A stretch of 64,000 bases of DNA from Microtetraspora malaysiensis (GCF_001528665.1 NZ_BBYJ01000007.1:474537-538536); one strand, 5' to 3'; counted from the stretch's first letter, positions 51,546 to 60,324 are shown. Notes: generated by a model not told the origin, from the letters alone. Program-made: numbers and translations.

Positions 51546-52532
51546 TCAGTCGAGAGCGTCGAGCAACTCGCGCTCGCGCTGGCCGCTGAGGCCGGAGCGT
51601 CTTGCCCGGTCCAGACCCTGCTCACGTTCCCACAGCAGCGTGTCGGTCAGCATTTCCGCCCGGGGCCGATGACGGAGCCCCGCGGCGCGAGCCGCAGCCC
51701 CGCTCCGGGCTGAGAATCCTTCCCAGCCCGGCTCGACCAGCCACATCGGCAGCGACTCGGCCCCCATGTACTCGGCCACGCCGTTCGCGAGCAGCCACGC
51801 CGAGTCGGCGGTGACCACCGGACCAGTGTGCCCGCCGATAGCGCGGGACAGCTCGATCCACTCTGCGAACGGAACGACCGGACCGACAGCGTCGTATGTG
51901 CCGACGACTCCCGTCTCCGCGGCGTCGAGCAGCCAGGCCGCGAGGTCCCTCGCGTCGATTGCCTGTGTCGGCGTCGCCGACGCGTCGGGTACCAGCATCG
52001 GCCCTTGCGGATCGCGTGCGGCACGGGCCACCCAATAGCCGGAGCGTCCGCTGTGATCACCCGGACCACCGATGAGGCCGGCGCGTGCGATGAGAAGGCG
52101 GTCGCCCACCGCGGCCGCCGACGCCTGCTCGCAGGCGACCTTCGCCTCGCCGTACAGCGCGCGGTCGACCTCGCTTTGATCGGCCGGAGCGAGCAGGGCC
52201 GTGGACTCGTCCGCGTCCGGCATGGCGTGGGAGGCGTAGGCACTGACGGATGAGACATAGGCCCAGTGCCTGGCCCTGCCACCCAGCGCGTCGAGCGCCC
52301 CACGAACGAAGCCCGGCTGCCATGACACCTCAATGACCGCATCCCATTCGCGGTCGAGCAGTGGTTCGTACGCCGAAGGATCGCGCCGGTCGGCGGCCAC
52401 CAGCGTCGCCCCCTCCGCGACCGCTCCGCTTTCACCGCGAGCAAGGCACGTCACCCGATGACCGCGCTCGATCGCCTGCCGTGACAGCTCGCGGCCCACC
52501 CACGCTGTACCGCCCAGAATCAAGATCTCCAT
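51546..52532 (-). CDS. NAD-dependent epimerase/dehydratase-family protein
   Basis: An atypical extended SDR of 328 residues. The Rossmann motif [18 protein letters not shown] is followed by [11 protein letters not shown] and [11 protein letters not shown], where Tyr and Lys sit as YGEAK in place of YxxxK. The C-terminal half is alpha-helical. It resembles reductases of the isoflavone-reductase or mRNA-binding (CSP41-like) branch more than sugar epimerases. ATG 52532 is the likely start. Epimerase and carboxymuconolactone decarboxylase-like genes are often found near ECF sigma genes of this kind, as here. Confidence 0.8.
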   Translation of the reverse strand: MEILILGGTAWVGRELSRQAIERGHRVTCLARGESGAVAEGATLVAADRRDPSAYEPLLDREWDAVIEVSWQPGFVRGALDALGGRARHWAYVSSVSAYASHAMPDADESTALLAPADQSEVDRALYGEAKVACEQASAAAVGDRLLIARAGLIGGPGDHSGRSGYWVARAARDPQGPMLVPDASATPTQAIDARDLAAWLLDAAETGVVGTYDAVGPVVPFAEWIELSRAIGGHTGPVVTADSAWLLANGVAEYMGAESLPMWLVEPGWEGFSARSGAAARAAGLRHRPRAEMLTDTLLWEREQGLDRARRSGLSGQRERELLDALD

Positions 52533-52655
52533 CCCGACACCCAAGCACCGTGAACACCGAACACCCAGACGGGTTCACTCAAAGCGGACCCGATGCGCTG
52601 ACAGCGGACCCGATGTCGGCGATACGCCTTGCCCTGATCGAAGTGGAGAGCGGCA

Positions 52656-52669
52656 TTCGTCCGGACGAA
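52656..52669. promoter_or_regulatory. 14-bp perfect palindrome
   Basis: TTCGTCCGGACGAA has no spacer. It lies in the 231-base gap 52533-52763 between the epimerase-type gene and the AhpD-like gene, 124 bases upstream of the former. The surrounding plus-strand frame (IRLALIEVESGIRPDEQAAG) looks like the start of a broken gene I cannot name. Confidence 0.4.
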
Positions 52670-52702
52670 CAGGCGGCCGGCGTTTCCAGGTCGCGATCTG
52701 CA

Positions 52703-52740
52703 CCTCATCGGGGCCGCTGCCAAGGGCAGCCCCGATGAGG
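52703..52740 (-). terminator. Hairpin terminator after the AhpD-like gene
   Basis: CCTCATCGGG / CCCGATGAGG plus an inner GCTGCC / GGCAGC stem with a three-base bulge forms a long hairpin 23 bases after the stop codon. Confidence 0.7.
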
Positions 52741-52763
52741 CCGGTTGCGGGCGAAGGAGCCGG

Positions 52764-53318
52764 TCAGCCCTGCATAGCCTCGATGCTCTTCGAGTATCCG
52801 AGCGAAAGGAGCGTATCGGCCATCGGTTCGTAGTCGGCTCGTGCCGGGGGCGCGAATGTGCCCAGACCGTCGACGTACCTGTTGAACATGCAGAACGTGG
52901 CGGCGATCAACACCGTGTCGTGGATCTCCGGGTCGGTGGCACCCGCGGCCCGCGCCGCGTCAACCGCCTCCTGGGTTACGGCTCGGCCGCTTTGCTGCAC
53001 GAGCGCCGCGATATCCAGCAAAGCCCGCATCTTTGGCGTCACGTCCGCGGCATGCGGATTGGTGCAGGCCTGCTCGACCTGTGAAGCGCCGCCAGGAAGC
53101 TGCCTCGCCGCCATTACGCCGTGGATCGTGCCGCAGAAGTCGCATTTGTTGAGTCGCGACACGTACGCGGCGATGAGCTCGCGGTCTCCACGCGACAGCG
53201 TGTTGTCGCCGGCGAGCAGCAGTTCGGTGAGCTCGTTGAGGGGACCGGCCGTCTCAGGCCGGTAGATCATGAGGCCGAGGATGCCAGGGGCGTCGTTGTT
53301 GAGGGAGATGTATGCCAC
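52764..53318 (-). CDS. Carboxymuconolactone decarboxylase/AhpD-like peroxidase-related protein
   Basis: A 184-residue all-helical protein with the AhpD redox motif: LSRGDRELIAAYVSRLNKCDFC, where Cys59, Cys62 and His66 (CDFCGTIH) form the active centre. AhpD-type proteins reduce peroxiredoxins or lipoyl groups in peroxide defence. It is monocistronic with a strong terminator and a dyad upstream. Such genes are common targets of ECF41-type sigma factors, but no TGTCACA element is seen here. Confidence 0.87.
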   Translation of the reverse strand: MAYISLNNDAPGILGLMIYRPETAGPLNELTELLLAGDNTLSRGDRELIAAYVSRLNKCDFCGTIHGVMAARQLPGGASQVEQACTNPHAADVTPKMRALLDIAALVQQSGRAVTQEAVDAARAAGATDPEIHDTVLIAATFCMFNRYVDGLGTFAPPARADYEPMADTLLSLGYSKSIEAMQG

Positions 53319-53361
53319 TCTTCGGATGATCTACCTCGGACAGGCCGTGTCCACCCCTGCC

Positions 53362-53380
53362 ACGAATCTTCACCATTCGT
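53362..53380. promoter_or_regulatory. Inverted repeat upstream of the AhpD-like gene
   Basis: ACGAAT-N7-ATTCGT, with perfect 6-base arms, lies 43 bases before the ATG at 53318. It is a plausible operator for a redox-responsive repressor. Confidence 0.45.
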
Positions 53381-53738
53381 TAATGGACACATGTCGGCGG
53401 CCCATTGTCACGATCTTCGTCTGGCCGGCGCACAAGCTCTACCCCCCAGGGCGACCGCCCGGAAGTGACATGATCAACGACGCCTCGACCGAGCAAAGCT
53501 TGCGGTGGCCGGTGTCGCGCCCATCGCTGTACGCCGGCGGGACGAGGCCGGGACGCCCTGGCCGGCACCGCCCGCCTGTTCCCCGGCACACTGACGCCGG
53601 TCGCACCTCCGGAGGAAAGGCAACAGTAATGATGCACGTCAAGTCGCACCCTTTTTCGTAGCCGGTTCCCGAACACATGCTTGACATCGCATAGAGAGTC
53701 ATGGAACAAAATCCAGAACAGAAAGGACTCTCCCCCCA

Positions 53739-54584
53739 ATGCGAACTATTCGACACGCCGTACTGGCTGCCGTCGTCGCCCTCGTCGCCATGCTGTCCCT
53801 GGCGGTGCCGGCGTCTGCCGTCACCGGCGGTGAACCCGACGGCAACAAGCACCCCAACGTCGGCCTGATCCTCTTCTACCAGCCGGACGGCAGGTTCCGC
53901 TGTTCGGCCACCCTCATCTCGCCGACTCTGGTGCTCACCGCGGCCCACTGCACCCAGGGCACTCTCGGCAAGACGCTCGTGACCTTCACCTCGGTCATCG
54001 CCGAGCAGCCGCCCGCGCCGTTCCCGACGGCGGCGGACCCGAGCAAGGGGTACACGGCCAAGGAGCTCGCCAATGCCGGCTACCTCTCCGGCACGGCCTA
54101 CACCCACCCCGAGTACTCGGACTTCACGGACAAGAACAACTGGAACGACGTGGGCGTGATCGTCCTCGACAAGCCGGTCTCGGGAATCACGCCCGCCAAG
54201 GTCGCTCCCGCCCGTTACCTCGACCAGTTCAAGCAGCCGCTGCTCAACAAGACGATCTTCACGTTCGTCGGGTACGGCACCGAGGTGCGCAAGCCGGACG
54301 GCGGCCCCCAGAAGCCGCAGCCGATGAGCTACCCGATGCTGCGCCGCTTCGCCGAATCTCAGGGGCAGAAGCTCACGGACCAGATCCTCCAGGCCAACGG
54401 CAACCCCAACGACACGCACGGCACCGGCGGCACCTGCTTCGGCGACTCGGGCGGCCCCGGGTTCCTCAACGGCTACGTCGTCACCGTGACCAGCTACGGC
54501 TACACGGACAACTGCCGTTACCTCGGCGGCTACCAGCGCGTCGAGATCGCCGGCGTGCAGAAGTGGCTCGCCACCTTCGCCTGA
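53739..54584 (+). CDS. Secreted trypsin-like serine protease (S1)
   Basis: A 281-residue secreted protease. The signal peptide ends at about VPASA (residue 27), and VTGGEPDG follows with almost no propeptide. The catalytic triad is His70 in LTAAHC, Asp in NDVGVIVLD and Ser in CFGDSGGPGF. Cys pairs around the His and Ser loops are present. The substrate pocket residue before the Ser motif (GTGGTCFGD) is not the Asp of trypsin in an obvious way, so specificity is open. It is followed by a strong terminator. Confidence 0.9.
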   Translation: MRTIRHAVLAAVVALVAMLSLAVPASAVTGGEPDGNKHPNVGLILFYQPDGRFRCSATLISPTLVLTAAHCTQGTLGKTLVTFTSVIAEQPPAPFPTAADPSKGYTAKELANAGYLSGTAYTHPEYSDFTDKNNWNDVGVIVLDKPVSGITPAKVAPARYLDQFKQPLLNKTIFTFVGYGTEVRKPDGGPQKPQPMSYPMLRRFAESQGQKLTDQILQANGNPNDTHGTGGTCFGDSGGPGFLNGYVVTVTSYGYTDNCRYLGGYQRVEIAGVQKWLATFA

Positions 54585-54623
54585 CAACCGCACCGTCTGT
54601 AACCGTCTAGCACGGCAACGCCG

Positions 54624-54664
54624 GGTCCTCCCCATCTCCGCGACGAGATGGGGAGGACCTTTTT
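54624..54664 (+). terminator. Strong intrinsic terminator after the protease gene
   Basis: A perfect 15-bp stem (54624-54638 with 54645-54659), a six-base loop and a run of five T. It ends 38 bases before the convergent gene's stop codon. Confidence 0.92.
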
Positions 54665-54701
54665 CGCGGTTTCAGGCCCGGCGTCTGAGCGGGTGCGGGC
54701 G

Positions 54702-55835
54702 CTACACCTCTTCGGCCACCCCCAGGTACATCACATTCGGCTGCGCGGGGTTGAAGGCGATGGAGGTGACCCGGTCGTAGGAGTTGTGGTTGATGGTGAC
54801 GCGGTTCTTACGGGATTCGTACTTGTAGATGTCGGTGCCGATCGACGACCATCCGGTCCCGAAGTCGAAGTAGAGGACGTCCGAGTCCTTCGGGTGCGGG
54901 GCGAGCAGCGGCCCGTTGGGAATCGTGACCGCCCGGTCCTGGTCCACGACGGGGGTGAAGTTCCTGCCTCCGTCGTCCGAGCGGTAGATGTGCCGGCCTC
55001 CGGACGGCACGCCGGCATCCAGCTCCGCCAAGTTGAGCCCCATCGCCCAGACGACGTTCCCGGCGGCCGGGGAGATCGCGGCACTGAACACGTTGACCTT
55101 GTCGCCGGGCTTGGTCATCCCTTCGGCTGAGGCCCAGGTGCGGCCGCCGTCGAAGGTGACGCGGGCACCGGTGTCCGAGGCGCCCAGCACCACGTGGTCC
55201 AGGTCGTGCGAGTCGAACACCGCGGTGTAGGACATGCGGGTATTGCTCGGCGACCAGGCCGGCACCCCGACGGGCTGCCACGTGCGCCCCCCGTCCTGCG
55301 ACTCGTACAGCTGGCCTTCGAGGTCGGACACCCGCAGGCGGTCGCCGTTACTCCGGTCCACGCCGAGCCCGATCAGGTCGCCGGCCGGCGCGGTGAGCGG
55401 CGTGACGCCCTCGGGTGTGGTGAGCGCGAGGTTGCCGTCGCGGTCCCAGGCGTAGGCCCGGCCGCCCCGGGCCGCGACCAACTCGATTTGCGAGCCGCTC
55501 ACCTCGCCGGTCACCCTCCAGGTGCAGCCCGCGTCGTTCGAGGCCAACAACTGCTTGTTGGACATGGCCAGCAACTGGTTCGGACTGTCGAGCGCGACAA
55601 GACCCGTGGTGTAGACGATCGGCCGCACCGGCTTGCTGGTGGGCGCGATCTTCTTGCCGTCGTTCCACGCATACGTCACAGAACCATCACTGCCGACCGT
55701 CTGGCAGGTCGGCTGGCTCCAACCGAAGCCGTCGAAGCCGTCGCCGGAGGGCTTGTCCCTCGCTAGGGCGGGTGTGGCGGCCGACAGGACCGTCAGCGCG
55801 GTCGCGAGTCCGATGGTGAATGCCTTCTTCAACAC
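54702..55835 (-). CDS. Secreted Asp-box (BNR) beta-propeller protein
   Basis: A 377-residue exported protein. The signal peptide (FTIGLATALTVLSAATPALA) is followed by at least four Asp-box repeats: SNDAGCTW, SQDGGRTW, TFDGGRTW and SDDGGRNF. This is the sialidase/photosystem-assembly type propeller, about six blades by length. The Arg triad of true sialidases is not apparent, so binding rather than hydrolysis is likelier. The start is GTG 55835, or TTG one codon later. It is divergent from a TrmB/LuxR-type regulator that probably controls it. Confidence 0.82.
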   Translation of the reverse strand: MLKKAFTIGLATALTVLSAATPALARDKPSGDGFDGFGWSQPTCQTVGSDGSVTYAWNDGKKIAPTSKPVRPIVYTTGLVALDSPNQLLAMSNKQLLASNDAGCTWRVTGEVSGSQIELVAARGGRAYAWDRDGNLALTTPEGVTPLTAPAGDLIGLGVDRSNGDRLRVSDLEGQLYESQDGGRTWQPVGVPAWSPSNTRMSYTAVFDSHDLDHVVLGASDTGARVTFDGGRTWASAEGMTKPGDKVNVFSAAISPAAGNVVWAMGLNLAELDAGVPSGGRHIYRSDDGGRNFTPVVDQDRAVTIPNGPLLAPHPKDSDVLYFDFGTGWSSIGTDIYKYESRKNRVTINHNSYDRVTSIAFNPAQPNVMYLGVAEEV

Positions 55836-55951
55836 TGCCTCCCCGACAGGTACGTCTTACGAGTCCGTTCCTATCGGTGAGTTCGATGCTCAAGCTAGGT
55901 CTGATAGCGGCAGATTTACGCCATTGCAGGCATCTGACACACTGATCGATC

Positions 55952-56941
55952 ATGAACGCGGACGACAACGCGCTCGCGGCGGTCGGGGTGGATGCCGAGG
56001 ACGAGCAGATCTACCGCGACCTGCTGCGCCGGCCGCGCGCCACGCTGCCTGAGCTGGCCGCGCACACCGGCCGCACCACGGTGGCCCTGCGCCGGGCGTG
56101 CTCGCGGCTCGAGTCACTCGGTCTGGTCAGCCGCATGGCGGGGCGCCCGGTCCGGTACGTGCCGACCAGGCCCGACGTGGCGGTGGCCGCCCTCATCTCC
56201 CGCCGCGAGGAGGGGCTGGCCCAGGCCAGGCTCGCCGCGCTCGCGCTGCTGGCCGAGACACCGCGAACGGAGAACCTGGCCCCCGAGGAACTGGTCGAGG
56301 TCGTGCAGGGGCAGGCGGCCGTGGTGCAGCGGTTCACGCAGTTGCAGCAGACCGCGACCGAGGAGCTCCTGGTGCTCGACCGGCCGCCGTACGCGCAGGA
56401 CCCCTCCCAGCAGAACGTCCCCGAGATGGAACGTCTCGCGCACGGCCTCCTGGTGCGCGGCATCTACGACGCCTCGGCCCTGGAGATCCCCGGCAAGCTG
56501 CGCCTCGCCCAGGAGTCGGCAGCGGCCGGAGAGCAGGCCAGGGTCAGCCCCGATGTGCCCATGAAGCTGGCCATCGCCGACCGGAGGACCGCCATCCTGC
56601 CGCTGAGCGCCGACGCGTCCGCCCACGCGGACAGCGCGGTCATCGTGCACTCTTCGTCGCTGCTCGACGCGCTGGTCACCCTGTTCGAGGTCTTGTGGCG
56701 GTCGGCGTTGCCGCTGCCGATCTTCGACGCGCGCTCCCGCCCGGCGGACCTGCCGGATCCCGAGCTGTTCGTGTTGCTCGCGGCCGGGCTCAAGGACGAG
56801 GCGGTCGCGCGCCAGCTGGGGGTGAGCCTGCGCACCGTGCACCGGAGGGTCAGCGAGCTGATGGACCGGCTCGGCGCCCGCACCCGCTTCCAGGCCGGCC
56901 TGCTCGCGGCACGCCGCGGCTGGTGGGACGCGGATTCCTGA
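55952..56941 (+). CDS. TrmB-like and LuxR-type dual-HTH regulator
   Basis: A 329-residue regulator with a DNA-binding domain at each end. The N-terminal winged helix (EDEQIYRDLLRRPRATLPEL, then RLESLGLVSRMAGRPVRYVP) is TrmB-like. A central domain (about 100-255; EELLVLDRPPY, MERLAHGLLVRGIYDAS) is the ligand-sensing part seen in this actinobacterial family. The C-terminal LuxR helix-turn-helix is LKDEAVARQLGVSLRTVHRRVSELM in outline. It is divergent from the Asp-box protein gene, with 116 bases between them. Confidence 0.85.
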   Translation: MNADDNALAAVGVDAEDEQIYRDLLRRPRATLPELAAHTGRTTVALRRACSRLESLGLVSRMAGRPVRYVPTRPDVAVAALISRREEGLAQARLAALALLAETPRTENLAPEELVEVVQGQAAVVQRFTQLQQTATEELLVLDRPPYAQDPSQQNVPEMERLAHGLLVRGIYDASALEIPGKLRLAQESAAAGEQARVSPDVPMKLAIADRRTAILPLSADASAHADSAVIVHSSSLLDALVTLFEVLWRSALPLPIFDARSRPADLPDPELFVLLAAGLKDEAVARQLGVSLRTVHRRVSELMDRLGARTRFQAGLLAARRGWWDADS

Positions 56942-56951
56942 CCGCCCGGCA

Positions 56952-56983
56952 AGGCCCCTGACCGCGAACCCGCTGGTCAGGGC
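56952..56983 (-). terminator. tRNA-associated hairpin terminator, copy 3
   Basis: Nearly identical to the unit at 46635 (CCCTGACCGCGAACCCGCTG shared) and placed in the same way relative to its tRNA fragment. One stem base is bulged. Confidence 0.7.
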
Positions 56984-56994
56984 CTTCCACATCC

Positions 56995-57038
56995 GAGCCG
57001 CCTTGGGGAATCGAACCCCAGACCTTCTGTTTACAAGG
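56995..57038 (-). repeat. tRNA 3'-end fragment, copy 3 (att-like)
   Basis: Same 44-base unit as at 51318, from the anticodon loop CTTGTAA to the acceptor strand AGGCGGC, with an intact T-arm (TGGGG-TTCGATT-CCCCA). The loop reads anticodon TGT (Thr). No D-arm or 5' acceptor strand lies on its 5' side. The adjoining gap (56942-57233) has no gene. Confidence 0.8.
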
Positions 57039-57233
57039 AAAGGGCAGGCACCTCGTCAGGGACGCGCGGCCCTGTTCCGCCCACTCATCCGGCTCCCGGA
57101 TCTCAGCTACATTCCCGCGATCGCCGCCTTGAGCGTCATCGCCGTACGGTCGTCGGGCGGCTCTCGACGGATGGCCTGCTCAGGACGGGTCGTTCGCGTG
57201 CCGGTTGCGGGGCTGAGGCACGCATGGCAGTGC

Positions 57234-58079
57234 TCAGGCGCCGCGGATGCGGTCGGCGAAGTCGCGGGCGAAGTCGGCGAACGGCCGGGCAGAGTGGCCC
57301 ATGACGTCGGGGAAGTCCGGCGTCGTGAAGTCCCCCCAGCCGCCCGCGTAGGCGGTGCCGTACTCGGCGTTGACGGCGGCGACCCAGTCGGGCAACCCGG
57401 CGCCGAGCATGGCCTGGTAGGACTCTCGCTCGCTCAGCGAGTGATAGCGGATCGGCGTGCCGAGCACGGTTTCGAACTGCTCGGCGGCTTCCTTCAACGA
57501 GATGCTGGCCGGGCCGGTCAGAGTGTAGACCTGGGCGTCATGCCTCTCGGGCTCGGTTAGCACGCGCGCGGCGAAGTCGGCGATGTCCCGCACATCGATC
57601 ATGCCGACCCGCCCCTCCCCCACGTTTCCAAACAGCGTGTCGCCGTTCACCGAGCCGAAGAGGTTCTGCATGAAGAAGTGCGGCCTGATGATGGTCCAGC
57701 CCAGGCCGGAGGCCATGAGCTCGGCATCCGACAGAGCGTGGAGACGCCCGTTGCGGGTGGGGGCGTCGTGGCCCGCACCGACGGCAGACATGCGCACGAT
57801 GTGACGCACCCCCGCCCGGCGAGCGGCCCAGATGGCGTTCATGGAGGCGTGCGGCGCCTGCGGGCCCATCGCCGTGAGCAGCCACAGGGTGTCGACCCCC
57901 TCGAAGGCCGGGCCGAGCGTGCGGGGCTGGTCGAGGTCGCCGATGACGACCTCGGCCCCGGTGATGTCGCGCGCCTTGCCAGGGTCACGCACGAGTACCC
58001 GGACGTCGTCCGTGGTGGGCAGGGAACGCAGGAGCGCGCCGGAGACGTTGCCGGTCACCCCGGTGATCAAGATGGTCAT
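57234..58079 (-). CDS. NmrA/NAD(P)H-binding oxidoreductase
   Basis: A 281-residue atypical SDR of the NmrA/QOR2-like group. The dinucleotide loop is ILITGVTGNVSGALLRSL, followed by VRVLVRDPGKA. HIVRMSAVGAG and WTIIRPHFFMQNL are characteristic of quinone-reductase or redox-sensor members. No YxxxK catalytic pair is seen, as usual in this group. Its ATG overlaps the stop of the monooxygenase gene (ATGA). The pair is divergent from a MarR regulator, a typical arrangement for quinone or electrophile defence. Confidence 0.85.
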   Translation of the reverse strand: MTILITGVTGNVSGALLRSLPTTDDVRVLVRDPGKARDITGAEVVIGDLDQPRTLGPAFEGVDTLWLLTAMGPQAPHASMNAIWAARRAGVRHIVRMSAVGAGHDAPTRNGRLHALSDAELMASGLGWTIIRPHFFMQNLFGSVNGDTLFGNVGEGRVGMIDVRDIADFAARVLTEPERHDAQVYTLTGPASISLKEAAEQFETVLGTPIRYHSLSERESYQAMLGAGLPDWVAAVNAEYGTAYAGGWGDFTTPDFPDVMGHSARPFADFARDFADRIRGA

Positions 58080-58378
58080 CGTTCGTCCTCGTCTTCGATG
58101 GTGGTGCCTTCCTCGGCGGACGCCACGTGGTCGATGGCGTCGAAGAAGGCCTTGATTCCGGGGAGGTTCGCGCCCTCCGCCCGTGAGCTCGAGAAGTCCT
58201 CGGGGGTCTGCCAGTGCACGATGTCCAGCCATTGGTCGCCGGGCGGGCGGACCAGGCGGACACCCGGGAAGCTGGGACGGCCGGCCCGGAAGTCGGCGAG
58301 CATCGCCGGTCGCGCGGCGAGCGGCCGTTCCACGTGCTCGGGCACCACATGGAACCGGGCTAGTTCTACGGTGGTCAT
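58076..58378 (-). CDS. Antibiotic biosynthesis monooxygenase (ABM)-domain protein
   Basis: A 100-residue ferredoxin-like alpha+beta-barrel protein. VELARFHVVPEHVERPLAAR opens the fold, WLDIVHWQTPEDF is the central strand, and AFFDAIDHVASAEE the last helix. Such cofactor-free monooxygenases oxidise quinol-like aromatics. ATG 58378 has GGAGGGG seven bases upstream. It is the first gene of an operon with the NmrA-type gene and is divergent from marR. Confidence 0.75.
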   Translation of the reverse strand: MTTVELARFHVVPEHVERPLAARPAMLADFRAGRPSFPGVRLVRPPGDQWLDIVHWQTPEDFSSSRAEGANLPGIKAFFDAIDHVASAEEGTTIEDEDER

Positions 58379-58422
58379 CACGTCCCCTCCTCGTGAGCAG
58401 GTGACATCGAGAGTATAGTAAG

Positions 58423-58453
58423 AATTAGTGACTATCAAGAATGGTGACTAATT
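58423..58453. promoter_or_regulatory. MarR-type operator region
   Basis: AATTAGT (58423-58429) and ACTAATT (58447-58453) are perfect inverted arms, and GTGACTA is repeated directly within them. The region lies between the divergent marR and monooxygenase genes and is AT-rich against its surroundings. Confidence 0.55.
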
Positions 58454-58475
58454 GAGTGATGGACAGGTGACCCCG

Positions 58476-58949
58476 ATGCGGCGCAGCGAACGCAAGCAGA
58501 TCGACCCCGACCTCGGCATCATGGCTGGCCAGACGCTGTTCGCCATGCAGAAGGAGCTGTTCGCGACCCTCAGCCGACAGGGACATCCCCACCTCAAGCC
58601 TCGGCACGGAGCAGTGCTGGCCTACCTCGACGAGGAGGGCAGCCGCGCGACGGATCTTTCCCAGCAGTCAGGCCAACACAAGCAGGTAATCGGCACGCTG
58701 GTCGACGAACTGGTCGAACTGGGCTACGTGCGCCGCGAGCCCGATCCGCAGGACCGGCGGGCGAAGCTCGTCGTGCCCACCCCGCTCGGGCTCGACGAGA
58801 TGGCCCAGTCGGACGCCATCGTGGCGGCCATCGAGCGCAGACACGCGGAGACCCTGGGCGAGGAGGTCTACGCCGTCTTCAAGCAGGCATTCCGCCAGAT
58901 CGCCAACCTCCAACGCACCCACCCCACCCAGAAACTCTCCACGGACTAG
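58476..58949 (+). CDS. MarR-family transcriptional regulator
   Basis: A 157-residue winged-helix regulator. The DNA-binding core is RATDLSQQSGQHKQVIGTLV with the wing REPDPQDRRAKLVVPTPLG. The helices on both sides form the dimer interface. No Cys is present, so redox sensing by thiols is excluded; a phenolic or quinone ligand is plausible. I choose ATG 58476 (GGACAGG eight bases upstream) over the in-frame TTG at 58452. It probably represses itself and the divergent monooxygenase-NmrA operon. Confidence 0.87.
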   Translation: MRRSERKQIDPDLGIMAGQTLFAMQKELFATLSRQGHPHLKPRHGAVLAYLDEEGSRATDLSQQSGQHKQVIGTLVDELVELGYVRREPDPQDRRAKLVVPTPLGLDEMAQSDAIVAAIERRHAETLGEEVYAVFKQAFRQIANLQRTHPTQKLSTD

Positions 58950-58971
58950 CCGAGGCATCGTGCGGCCCACC

Positions 58972-59203
58972 GCTCGGCTGAGGTCTCCTATCGCTATCAG
59001 GAGATCGTGAAGAGCTTGCGCGGCCGGATCAAGCGGGGCGAACTCGGGCCGGGCGACGCCCTTCCCAGTGAGGCCGAGCTTCGCTGGCTGTTCTCTGCGG
59101 CTCGCAGCACGTACGGCAGGTGTTCGCTGAGTTGGAGAGCGAGGGGCTGATCGTGTCCCGGCACGGCAAGGGCCGGTTCGTGCGCCGCACGCCCGCGGTG
59201 TGA
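58972..59203 (+). pseudogene. GntR regulator gene with a 1-base deletion
   Basis: The frame reads VSYRYQEIVKSLRGRIKRGE, LGPGDALPSEAELRWLFSAARST and then breaks. A plus-one shift restores QVFAELESEGLIVSRHGKGR up to FVRRTPAV and a stop at 59201. The break lies near 59110, where AGCACGTACGG would read STVR if one G were restored. No start codon remains upstream. The whole is a short GntR/KorSA-like winged helix of about 75 residues. It fills the 331-base gap 58950-59280. Confidence 0.7.
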
Positions 59204-59280
59204 CGTATGGACGGATCGTGATGGGACGCGGAGCCCCGCGCCGATGACGGAACGCGGGACCATCTCCGCGTCCCGACTGA

Positions 59281-60324
59281 TCATTTCAGAGCGCTGAAGT
59301 GCGGGTAGATCTGGGATTTCCTGCCGAGCTTGAGCAGAGTCTCGGTCACCCGGCCCTTCAGGTCGACGATCCCGATGCCGGCCGCGGTGGAGATGAGCAG
59401 GTGCTTCTCGTCGTACCAGCCGAGGGTGGTGGGCCGCGGGCCCGCGACGATGGGAATTCTCGTCACGGCCTTGCCGGTCACCGCGTCCCACACACAGGCG
59501 GCCTTCTCCAGCGGCAGGCAGGCGGTGACGAACTGCTTACCGGAGGGCGAGAAGACGCCGCGCCCGTCACCGCCCGGCCTGCCTCGCACCTGGTATTCCC
59601 TGGTGGCCTTGCCCTGGAGGTCGTACAGGCGGACGGTCGTGCCGCCGAGCCTGCCGTTCCTGACCAGGAAGCGGGTGCCGTCGTGGTTCCACTCGAAACC
59701 GCCGACGGTGACCAGCGCCTTGTGGATCTTGAGGAAGCGGGGCGTGAAGTCAGGCAGATCGAGGATCAGGACTCCTGCCGAGCGGTCGTCTTGGCGGGCC
59801 AAGCTGACGGTGAACAGCAGCTTCTGGCCGTCCGGCGACCACCTGGGCCAGCGCATCTGGGGATACTGGGTGCCGCCGTTCTCGGTGTCGGCGGGAGTGT
59901 ATTCGGTGAGCTGAATCGCGACATCCCGGCTCTTGCCGGTGGTCCGGTCAAGGATCCGCAGACGGTCCTTGCCCGGCTCTCTTGGCGACTCCAGTCGCGC
60001 AACCGTCCAGCGTCCGTCGGGGGAGACCGCTACCTCCCCGTAGTCGGTCTTGATGAACCGCCGCCGGTCCGGCTGCCATGCCCACAACGCGAACGGGTTT
60101 CCCTGGGCCTGGACGTTGACAGTGCCGTAGGACGTGAGCTGGATAGGGCGGCCGTTCAGGTCGGCGACGACCGCAGCCTTCCCCTTTCCGACCTGGCCAT
60201 TTCCCGCCTGTTCCGTTACACCAGGTAATGGGCCTCTGGTCGGCTGGGGCGGGGGCACGGCAGCCGAGGTGGTGGTGGTGAGCGCGAGTGCGCTTACCAG
60301 GCAGGACGCGAAACGGCCGAGCAT
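59281..60324 (-). CDS. Secreted beta-propeller (TolB/WD40-like) protein
   Basis: A 347-residue exported protein. The signal peptide (FASCLVSALALTTTTSAAVP) is followed by blade-like repeats, each with a SPDG or similar turn: VAVSPDGRWTVARL, PRWSPDGQKLLFTV, FEWNHDGTRFLVRN, VFSPSGKQFVTAC and LGWYDEKHLLISTA. About six blades fit the length. No catalytic residues are recognised. ATG 60324 has GGAGAGATC upstream. It resembles in type the truncated protein at 43007. Confidence 0.72.
   Translation of the reverse strand: MLGRFASCLVSALALTTTTSAAVPPPQPTRGPLPGVTEQAGNGQVGKGKAAVVADLNGRPIQLTSYGTVNVQAQGNPFALWAWQPDRRRFIKTDYGEVAVSPDGRWTVARLESPREPGKDRLRILDRTTGKSRDVAIQLTEYTPADTENGGTQYPQMRWPRWSPDGQKLLFTVSLARQDDRSAGVLILDLPDFTPRFLKIHKALVTVGGFEWNHDGTRFLVRNGRLGGTTVRLYDLQGKATREYQVRGRPGGDGRGVFSPSGKQFVTACLPLEKAACVWDAVTGKAVTRIPIVAGPRPTTLGWYDEKHLLISTAAGIGIVDLKGRVTETLLKLGRKSQIYPHFSALK

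Noticed and set aside
51227..51589. Open frame containing GNRAPDLLFT, and a similar one at 57003-57560 with GNRTPDLLFT
   Set aside because: These are translations of the tRNA T-arm and anticodon region, a well-known source of false proteins. They support the tRNA fragments and not genes.
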